A stretch of DNA of 64,000 bases from Balaenoptera acutorostrata (Eukaryota; Chordata; Mammalia; Artiodactyla; Balaenopteridae): contig NC_080073.1 of assembly GCF_949987535.1 (NCBI RefSeq), positions 24,610,116 to 24,674,115 on the forward strand. Direction: 5' to 3'. The notes beneath the pieces are model-generated. The model was not told the origin of the DNA. It saw nothing but the letters and a program-made list of their open reading frames with translations, and did no database searches. The stretch's first letter is position 1. Each line of letters starts with the position of its first letter. Below are positions 57,121-64,000 of the stretch, in pieces. Position numbers and translations under genes: made by a program.

Positions 57121-58400
57121 CCAAGGGCAAGTGTAATGTGACCCCATATTTGTAAAAAGATCATGAAACAGCCCCTACATATACACACTGATTAGGATTA
57201 TATACAGTAAAGTAATCATTTTGCCTTGCTTATTTGTATTCCTTTTGTCATCAGGAAAAAAAAAGACGACTATTAAAGGACATTTTCCTATTTCTTTTCT
57301 TCGATGATAAAGCAAATATCGAGTTCAGACTTTGCACAATTTTTTTGCATGGCGCTGCTGCTTATTAAGGAGTTGTTGGCTTTAAAACTGAAATACTTCG
57401 ATTGAAAGTTACCCAGAGGCTATTTACTAGTTTTACATTTCATGAGTTCTCAGCACTGAGTTTGGATGGGTAGGCTTTCTCAGAATCCCAGTGGGCCGCA
57501 GTAAGATGGCACTGGAAAAATTTGCTTGTCCCTGGAGTTTAAAGGGGAAAATGTTATTCTCTATGCGGAGCAGTTTTTATCTTTTAAGAACATGGTTCTC
57601 ACGTTTTCTAAGACAATGATTTCTTTACAGTAATGCCACCGTCGAGTTGTCTAAAGCAGAGATATTAAAAATTAAATTCTAGGAAGGTTCAAACACACAC
57701 TCATGTGTGTTCTTCGTTAACTGGAAAAAAACAGGCCTCCACTGCTGCACTTCATCTTTGTCATTTATTTAATAGATGTGAATAAAGTCATTCTACCCCG
57801 CAGCTGGCTCTGTTATGTGAACCCTGCAGGAGTGATTAGTTTTTCAGAAAGCATTCTAACTTTCTGCTTTTTGATTTCAATAGTTGTTGTAACTATGTGT
57901 GTGTGCTTTAGTAAAGCAAAAATGGTTTAAAAACTTAATTGAGGTAAGTGACCTTTGTTTTACCAGTTCTTGAATTTGATATGGTGGAACCATTGTCCTT
58001 AAATAATTTCTTCTGCAGTTTGCTTAGAGGATTTCCATTAGGAAGAAGATGCTTGCCTAATTAGGAAGCTCTGTTGTCAGTGCTTCATTCTGAGGTGTCC
58101 TTTCCTTGGTGGAAGAAGTAGATGGCTTTGTGCTTTTTAAATGCTATAAAAATATTCTCCAACTTAGGATGATGGGAATTTTGAAAATGCTTTGAGGAAA
58201 GTTTTCATTAAAAAGACAGACAAAATTATGGGTGACTCAGAAAGAGAAAGCATATATATTTTTGGATCTGGAAGAAATATTACAGAATTTAGGGATCACA
58301 CGGGTCAGGAAGGAAAGTTAAATGTGTGAATAGATGATTATTGATAAGATGGAGAGGTAATAAGTGTCGGGATCTGAGGAGTTCATCCTGGCCAAACAGA
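57121..58400. other. Unique AT-rich DNA
   Basis: No recognised repeat. An unbroken stretch at about 57290-57900 could be conserved non-coding DNA. No coding frame of interest. Confidence 0.4.
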
Positions 58401-58404
58401 ACAT

Positions 58405-58600
58405 GTGTGCCAATTGATTTTGCATGCCACGATTCTGCCATTTCTGCTAGATAATGGAGACCAAACACATAGAAGAGAAAAAAGAGAAACTGAAACTCGC
58501 AGAGGGAGATATGACTTGCCCAAGATGGTGGTCTGCTACCTACTGAGTTGGGACCAGAACCCAGGCATTTTTACTCCCAGGCTAGTGTGTTTTCTGTTGC
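58405..58600 (-). repeat. MIR-like fragment, minus strand
   Basis: 'aaaaagagaaactgaaactc', 'gatatgacttgcccaagatg', 'gttgggaccagaacccaggc' and 'atttttactcccaggct' follow a reverse MIR-type order. The 109-codon frame at 58405-58734 runs through it and is not a gene. Confidence 0.55.
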
Positions 58601-59118
58601 TCCACCACAGTAATGGCTGTGATGAAGATTTTCCTCTCACTTCAGCAGACCATATTCTCCACACTTGCCATTTTATCAAGAGGACTCCAGTTTGTCTTTT
58701 CAGGTGTCTTGAAGCTTTTGCAGGTAATTGGTAACTGCCAACTGTGGTGTCACTGGGATTAGATCATAGATGTCTAGGCCATGTTGAAAAAAAAAATCTT
58801 TAGCATCGCTTTCCTAAACGTATTCATTAACACGTTAGTATTTTTTAAAGCTCCAATAGGAAGATATGATGTGTATCATATCATTTCCAACTCTTTGACT
58901 ATAAGACCCCCACCCCCTTTTTTTAGTGTATCCCATTGCATTATGTTTTGAGCTAATTTAAGGAACATTGTTTTAGATATATACCTAACCGTAGAATCCC
59001 TTTCAACCTGGCTTCAAATCTCTTTTATTTACATCTCCTTTGGACACAATTCACTTTGCGTCTCTCAAGATGTGGCACCCAGAGTGGACTGCAGTAGCTT
59101 GGGTGTTTTCTCACTACT

Positions 59119-59930
59119 GTAGGTCCCCCCTTATCCGTGGCTCTACTTTCTGTGGTTTCATTAACCCGGGGTCAACTGTGGTCTGCAAATATTAAATGGA
59201 AAATTCCAGAAATAAACAGTTCATAAGTTTGAAGTTGTGTGCCTTTCTGAGCAGCATGATGGAACCTGCCATCCTGCCCCAGACGTGCATCATCCTTTTC
59301 TCCACTGTATCCTCCCGATAGTCATAGTCTCATTATCAGATCGACTGTATTCGCACCGCTTGTGTTCCAGTGACCTTTATTTTACTTAATAATGACACCA
59401 AAGTGCAAGACTACTAGTGACGCTGGCAGTTCAGGTTTGCCAAAGAGAAGCTATAAACTGCCTCCTTGAAGTGAGTAGGTGAAAGTTCTTGACTTAATGA
59501 GGAAAAAAAAATTGTGTGCAGAGGTTGCTAAGATCTCCAGTAAGAATGAATCTTCTATCCATGAAATTGTGAAGAAGGAAAAAGAAATCTGTGCTAGTTT
59601 TGTTGTCACACCTCAAACTGCAAAGGTCATGGCCACAGTTCGTGATAAGTACTTAGTTAAGATGGAAAAGGCATTAAATGTGTGAATAAGGGATTTTGAC
59701 AGAGAGATAATATTCACATAACTGCATTACAGTATATTGTTATAATTGTTCCATTTTCTTATTAGTTATTTTTGTTAATCTCTTGCTGTGCCTCATTTAT
59801 ATATTAAACTTTATCATGAGTATGTATGTCTAGGGAAGAACATAGGTTTTGGTACTGTCTGCAGTTTCAGGCATCCACTGGGGTGGGTCTTAGAACATAT
59901 CCCCCAGGGATAAGGGGAGAACTACTACAT
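59119..59930 (+). mobile_element. Tigger (pogo-type) DNA transposon, internally deleted
   Basis: The left terminus 'actgtaggtccccccttatc' followed by 'cgtggctctactttctgtgg', and the right terminus 'atcccccagggataagggga' followed by 'gaactactac', are inverted repeats of the Tigger type. The element is about 810 bp, compared with roughly 2.4 kb for a full-length Tigger1, so most of the transposase gene is deleted. Confidence 0.85.
59380..59690 (+). pseudogene. Tigger transposase N-terminal remnant
   Basis: Between 59390 and 59690 the reading frame encodes the N-terminal helix-turn-helix DNA-binding region of a Tigger/pogo transposase. The segments KVLDLMRKKKLCAEVAKI, NESSIHEIVKKEKEICASF and VMATVRDKYLVKMEKALNV can be read in the open frame 59479-59685. 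The preceding part (with 'aagtgcaagactactagtga' and 'aagagaagctataaactgcc') contains stops. The catalytic DDE domain is absent, so it is a relic that could at most bind DNA if expressed. Confidence 0.75.
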
Positions 59931-59959
59931 TGCCCACTAAAGCAGGACTTCTCCCTTCT

Positions 59960-60478
59960 TTTTTATTTTTTATTGAAGTATAGTTGATTTACAATGTTGT
60001 GTTAATTTGTGCTGTACAGCAAAGTGATTCAGTTATACATATACATACATTCTTTTTTATATTCTTTCCCATTATGGTTTATCACAGGATATTGAATATA
60101 GGTTCCTATGCTATACAGTAGAACCTTTTTTAAAAAAAATTTATTTATTTATTTATTTATTTTGGCTGTGCCAGGTCTTAGTAGCGGCATGCGGGATCTT
60201 CGTTGTGGCATGCAGGATGCGGGATCTTTTAGTTGGGGCATGCGGACTCTTTAGTTGTGGCATGTGGGATCTAGTTCCCCGACCAGGGATAGAACCCAGG
60301 CCTCCTGCATTGCGAGCACAGAGTCTTACCCACTGGACCACCAGGGAAGTCCCGGGACCTCATTGTTTATCCATTGTATAAATACTGGCTTGCATCTGCT
60401 AATCCCAAACTCCCACTCCATCCCTCCCCCGCTCCCCTCCCCCTCCGCAACCACAGATCTGTTCTCTATGTCTGTGAA
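59960..60478 (-). mobile_element. 5'-truncated L1 3' UTR, minus strand, holding a SINE
   Basis: A 14-bp target duplication, 'gacttctcccttct', lies at 59946-59959 and 60479-60492. The L1 3' UTR phrases 'gaagtatagttgatttacaa' and 'ccattatggtttatcacagg', then after the SINE 'ttgcatctgctaatcccaaa', match the copy at 50351. Confidence 0.92.
60131..60353 (-). mobile_element. CHR-1-like SINE, minus strand, inside L1
   Basis: On the minus strand: head 'gggacttccctggtggtcca', box B-like 'gggttctatccctggtcg', body of 'cccgcatgccacaacgaaga' units, and an AAATA tail. It splits the L1 between 'gtagaacct' and 'gggacct', a short, imperfect duplication. Confidence 0.85.
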
Positions 60479-60492
60479 GACTTCTCCCTTCT

Positions 60493-61185
60493 CCTAGGTC
60501 ATATACTACATTGAATACCACCAAAGCTCATTAAAATCCCTACTTCTGAGTGAAGCAGGTACTTGCCACTTACCCAAATGACGTTTTCTGAGGATTAATT
60601 TGTTAACTTGTGCTGTGCCTTGTAGGAAGAGCTGTGCTAAATCTGTGAAGTTTAATTAGCACTAAATATATTAGGAAGGCAAACGCAAAGGGCCATAGTT
60701 GTTAATTAAACAATCAAGGAAACGTTAGGCATAGTTCATTCCTAACTGTTTATCTCAATTTAATAAGCAGCAAGAATAAAGCCACAGATGGGACTGAGGG
60801 TTGGGATGGTCAAATCAAATTATTTAGCTAAGGCCAGCAAATATTTTGATTATATTAAGCAGGGTCATGTACATATTAAGAAGTTTGGCAGATTTTGCAG
60901 AAATGTGAATATTGTATAGGAAGCATCATTACTTACCTTGCTTAGAAACAAGTTTGAGAAGGACAGAAAATCTGAAACTGTCAACTCATGTTGAAGATTG
61001 CTCATTGACTTGCTTACGAAAAAAAATGAATTGATTCCATAGGGAAGGAACCACTGGCATTCCTGAGACAGTGATTAAATTCTCTATAAAATTAATTCTA
61101 AAAGGCTGTACAGCCTTGGTGGAGTATTTCTAAAGGCCAGTCTCAACAGCTTCTCCAGGCAACATTTTAAGGCAACATATGATGA
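60493..61185. other. Unique, homeobox-motif-rich AT-rich DNA
   Basis: About 690 bp with no recognised repeat and many ATTA/TAAT motifs (for example 'ggattaatttgttaactt' at about 60592 and 'gttgttaattaaacaatc' at about 60698). It is a candidate for conserved non-coding sequence, by inference only. Confidence 0.35.
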
Positions 61186-61189
61186 AGGA

Positions 61190-61420
61190 AAGGCACTAGA
61201 GGTTCATGGATTTGGGGTTAGGCTATCCTGAGCTTGATTCCTAACTCTTCCAACTCTCTAGCTGAATGACTTTGGGTAAATTACTTAAATAGTTTAAAAT
61301 TCAGTTTTCTTTATTATGTAAAATAGAGTTAATAATATACACTTTCTAAGGTTGTTAAGAGCACTAATGAGACCCTTGTGCTTAATGGCACTCAAATATT
61401 AGTACATTTATAGTTGTCAC
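61190..61420 (+). repeat. MIR, plus strand
   Basis: 'ctatcctgagcttgattcct', 'ctagctgaatgactttgggt', 'aaattacttaaatagtttaa', 'aaggttgttaagagcactaa' and 'gcttaatggcactcaaatat' give MIR order. Confidence 0.75.
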
Positions 61421-61941
61421 CACCACAATCAATTGTTGAGAGAGGATCAAATACTTGGCACTAAATAAAGATCAAGCCCCCTAATAGCAATCTTGTTATA
61501 GGTTGGGTAGCCTTTCCCTTTGGTATCAGCCCATTCCCAACACCAGCGCTATAAATGGGATTCATCCTGTTTGCCAGAGATTTTCATTCTACAGGAGTTG
61601 ATTTCGTATATTATACTTTTAAAATAGAACAGGTAAGTCAGATGATGTTAGTCAGATAATGTTAATTATTAAATTCTTTAGGACTGATGACACCACGATA
61701 CGGGCCATCCATTGACCTCCATAATGGAAAATATGCACTGCGACTCAAGGGACACAGCCCCTCATGAAAACCAATCTCACTGTTTGGTTGACTTAATTTA
61801 GTTCCTATAATTTCTTTGATGATTGAGTATCCATTTTTCTGCCATATTCTTGGCTCAGTGTTGAAACCTCAAGGAAATAGTACATAGACTGTTGCCATGG
61901 CACTTTGAGCCAAGTGAAAAAGACATGAAAACGGACAAAAT
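61421..61941. other. Unique DNA, no gene seen
   Basis: No recognised repeat or coding signal. Confidence 0.45.
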
Positions 61942-61958
61942 AAGAGGTGCTGTTTTTA

Positions 61959-62081
61959 TTATTTATTTATTTGGCTGCGCCATGCTGCATGCAGGATCTT
62001 AGTTCCCCGACCAGGGATCGAACCCATGCCCCCTTCAGTGGAAGTGTGGAGTCTTAACCACTGGACCTCCAGGGAAGTCCC
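61959..62081 (-). mobile_element. Short CHR-type SINE, minus strand
   Basis: An exact 17-bp target duplication, 'aagaggtgctgttttta', lies at 61942-61958 and 62082-62098. The head is 'gggacttccctggaggtcca', box B 'gggttcgatccctggtcg', then a tail. The long body is missing (about 123 bp in all), as in the copy at 35112. Confidence 0.95.
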
Positions 62082-62098
62082 AAGAGGTGCTGTTTTTA

Positions 62099-62733
62099 AA
62101 TGTCTGGAAGAAATCAGCAGGCCCCAGGCATGCACTGAATCTGTATATGCATAGCTACGCTTATCCTAGAAACAAATGAATTTCTGAAATTCCATTCAAA
62201 AAGTCATGTTAATTGAAAATATTTTTTTTCTCACCATATCTTAAAGAGGATTTTTTTTAAAAAGGGAACTTGATTTATGGTAGATGTCTGCTTTCTGCAA
62301 ACTATAGGGCTTTTGATGAATTTTTCCTCCAAGCGTTTTGTCAGGTTAGGTGATCTTTCCATAAGGCCTCAGTTGTCAGGACTTCTTTAAAACTTTAGGG
62401 TAAATTGAACTTTGATTTAGAGTAAATAAAACTGATATTTCCTTTCTTTTAAAATGATTGTTGTTTTGAAAACATAGTAAAGGTAGTAAAATGGAATATC
62501 AGCAACTATTGAAATGGCAGAGCTAGATGTTCAGGCTTTTCTTCCCATTTTGAGGGAGGGGGAGAAGCAGAGAGAGAATGAATCACAACAGTAAGTAATG
62601 CTATACTGGCTTATACTGAATGGTTACCTGAGAATCTCTTGATAATTCAGTATCATACCATTTTGACATCTCCGTCGTTTCTTTGGTGGAAGCAGGGTAG
62701 GGGGGCTAGAAATTCCACTAACTGTATTAAGTA
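62099..62733. other. Unique AT-rich DNA
   Basis: No recognised repeat or gene. Confidence 0.45.
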
Positions 62734-62804
62734 TTGGTTGGCCAAAAAGTTTGTTTGGGTTTTTCTTACAGAAAAACCCCAAATAACCTTTCTGGCCAAC
62801 CCAA
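62734..62804. mobile_element. 71-bp mariner-type miniature inverted repeat (hairpin)
   Basis: The left arm begins 'ttggttggccaaaaagtttg'. The right arm ends 'ctttctggccaacccaa', its imperfect reverse complement. The arms are about 30 bp each with a small centre near 'cttacag', so the whole element can fold into one hairpin. The termini match cetartiodactyl mariner-derived miniature elements, which in cattle gave rise to the large mir-2284/2285 family. A TA precedes the left end. The right-hand TA is not preserved. Confidence 0.85.
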
Positions 62805-62964
62805 ATTTTCATGTTCATTATAAGAGGAAAGAAAACTATTTTAATACCCAACTATAAACTTTGTTAACAATCAACATTTTTTTTTTCTTTTTGAAAAGGT
62901 GTGTATGTGTATATAATAAAATACTGAATATGCATACATTCCCAACAAGGAGATTGTGTTGTTT

Positions 62965-63165
62965 TGTAACCATTAGTGTAGGGTCCTGCTTAAGAACAAT
63001 CAGATAGCCTGGATTGGACCCCTAGCTCTTGCACTTGGTAGTCATGTGATTGGGTGAGTTGCTTTGTTTCTCTGCGCCTCAGTTTTCTGGGGTGGTTGTG
63101 AGGACTAAATGACCTAATATATGAGAAGTGCCTGACAGTTAGTGAGTACTATATAAATGTTGCCA
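62965..63165 (+). repeat. MIR, plus strand
   Basis: 'gatagcctggattggacccc', 'tagtcatgtgattgggtgag', 'ctctgcgcctcagttttctg', 'ggttgtgaggactaaatgac' and 'gtgagtactatataaatgtt' give MIR order. Confidence 0.85.
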
Positions 63166-63169
63166 TCAT

Positions 63170-63400
63170 CCCCTCACTTAGCTCTGTGTTTTCCTTTGTA
63201 ATGACTGCATATATTACATTGTATGGCTTTACCATAATTTATTGAACCAGCCCTACTTTGGTGAATAGAGGTTGTTTTCATTTTTTGGTTCCAAATTATG
63301 TTGCAATGAATATCCTTGTATGTACACTTAACGCCTGCATTTAGATCACGTCCTGGAGGTGGTAGGGTGATGCATACATGAATACCATATAGAGAATGCT
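63170..63400 (-). mobile_element. Old L1-like fragment, minus strand
   Basis: 'acattgtatggctttaccat', 'aatttattgaaccagccc', 'gaggttgttttcattttttg' and 'ttgcaatgaatatccttgta' follow antisense old L1 order. Confidence 0.65.
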
Positions 63401-63409
63401 GCTCTGTAT

Positions 63410-63630
63410 CTTTTTCTAAATGCAGACCAGACTTTAAATCTTGTCTCAAGCCACTTACTAGTTGTGTGACTGTAGGTGAGATACTTAGCCTCTCAGCACC
63501 TCAGTTTCCTCTTTGGTAAAATGGGTGGAACCACTAGTACCTACTTCAATGGTGGTTACAAGGATTACATGAGAAAAGCATGTAAAGCACTTAGGGGGAG
63601 TGGCTGACCCATAATAAACACACCAGACAT
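63410..63630 (+). repeat. MIR, plus strand
   Basis: 'ccacttactagttgtgtgac', 'cctctcagcacctcagtttc', 'tttggtaaaatgggtggaac', 'ggttacaaggattacatgag' and 'gcatgtaaagcacttagg' give a well preserved MIR. Confidence 0.9.
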
Positions 63631-64000
63631 GATGTAACCAAAGGAACAAGTAGGAACAGGATCATTATTGTTACTGATAGCATTCGTGCTTCCCCAGAGC
63701 CCTGTTTCATGGTTCTCCAGTACATGAATAAATGAGCAGTGAGAGGTTTGCTACTTTCTTGGGATTATTATAAAGTAGGATAATGATGGCGTCTTTTGGA
63801 GAGCTGTGCGTTTTTGCTTCTTTCCCCACCCCCCTCCTGCTCTCTATACCTCACGTCCATCTGCTGTGCGGTAATGAGATTCATAAGAGAGGCTAGTTTG
63901 GGGAGAATGAATAGGTGCTCCGAGAGTCATCTTTGCTGCAAAGATCTCTTTTCCATCATCAGAGAGGTCTGCAAACAACTGTACATAATTTCTGATTTGG
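63631..64000. other. Unique DNA, window end
   Basis: No recognised gene or repeat before the window stops. Confidence 0.45.

Noticed and set aside
1..64000. CRISPR array, operon, plasmid or phage system
   Set aside because: No regularly spaced direct repeats, no dense gene order and no ribosome-binding pattern were seen. The repeat content is unambiguously mammalian.
1..64000. A previously undescribed multi-gene biological system
   Set aside because: There are no genes to support one. What is unusual here is retroposition history, and I report it as such.

Overview
The window looks like ordinary non-coding nuclear DNA from a cetacean (whale or dolphin). The main evidence is its repeats. There are 14 copies of tRNA-derived SINEs of the CHR family (cetacean-hippo-ruminant), and several match each other closely with intact target-site duplications, as expected for recently active cetacean SINEs. 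There are also young cetartiodactyl L1 3' ends (ending in an AATAAAGATGTT-type polyadenylation signal) and one 71-bp cetartiodactyl mariner-type miniature element. I saw no ruminant-type BovB/Bov-tA repeats and no pig PRE-1. Beneath these lies the usual placental layer: MIR, L2, older L1M, MaLR-type LTRs, hAT relatives (MER5A, MER20) and a Tigger element. Apart from the SINEs the sequence is AT-rich.

I found no protein-coding gene or exon that I can defend. The longest open frames (177, 145, 139, 133 and 122 codons) are chance frames, shadows of SINE/L2/L1 sequence, or, in one case, a genuine remnant of the L1 ORF2 C-terminus. No rRNA, functional tRNA, CRISPR array, prokaryotic operon or plasmid feature is present. 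The window is best read as intergenic or intronic. Thirteen of the 14 SINEs are on the minus strand, which would fit an intron of a gene transcribed left to right, but that is inference.

Layout. 1-8.3 kb: an old MIR split by a young SINE, an antisense MaLR-like LTR and an old L1M 3' UTR. 8.3-9.6 kb: a 5'-truncated L1 with a 3' transduction, later hit by a SINE. 11-14 kb: MIR, a 118-bp tandem duplication, old L1 pieces and two adjacent SINEs. 14-19 kb: mostly unique, with L2 and a probable LTR. 19-22 kb: two hAT elements, a MIR, a short processed mRNA 3' end and a SINE. 22-31 kb: an L1 fragment, an MST/MLT1-type LTR, two MIRs and a MER20. 31-36 kb: a SINE, a GAT/GGT microsatellite, and a hAT element split by a SINE. 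36-42 kb: largely unique. 42-49 kb: L1 fragments, a second MaLR-like LTR, the only sense SINE, a second MER20, and a MIR split by a young L1. 49-51.4 kb: an older L1, an LTR-like block, and a third young L1 holding a SINE. 51.4-59 kb: unique DNA with MIRs and two SINEs. 59-64 kb: Tigger, an L1 holding a SINE, a short SINE, the mariner miniature element and several MIRs.

The interest lies in insertion history rather than gene function. Nine insertions have target-site duplications of 11 bp or more that can be read directly, giving a relative chronology. The items most worth checking are the L1 3' transduction, the retroposed mRNA 3' end, the mariner hairpin (a possible microRNA precursor) and the SINE orientation bias.
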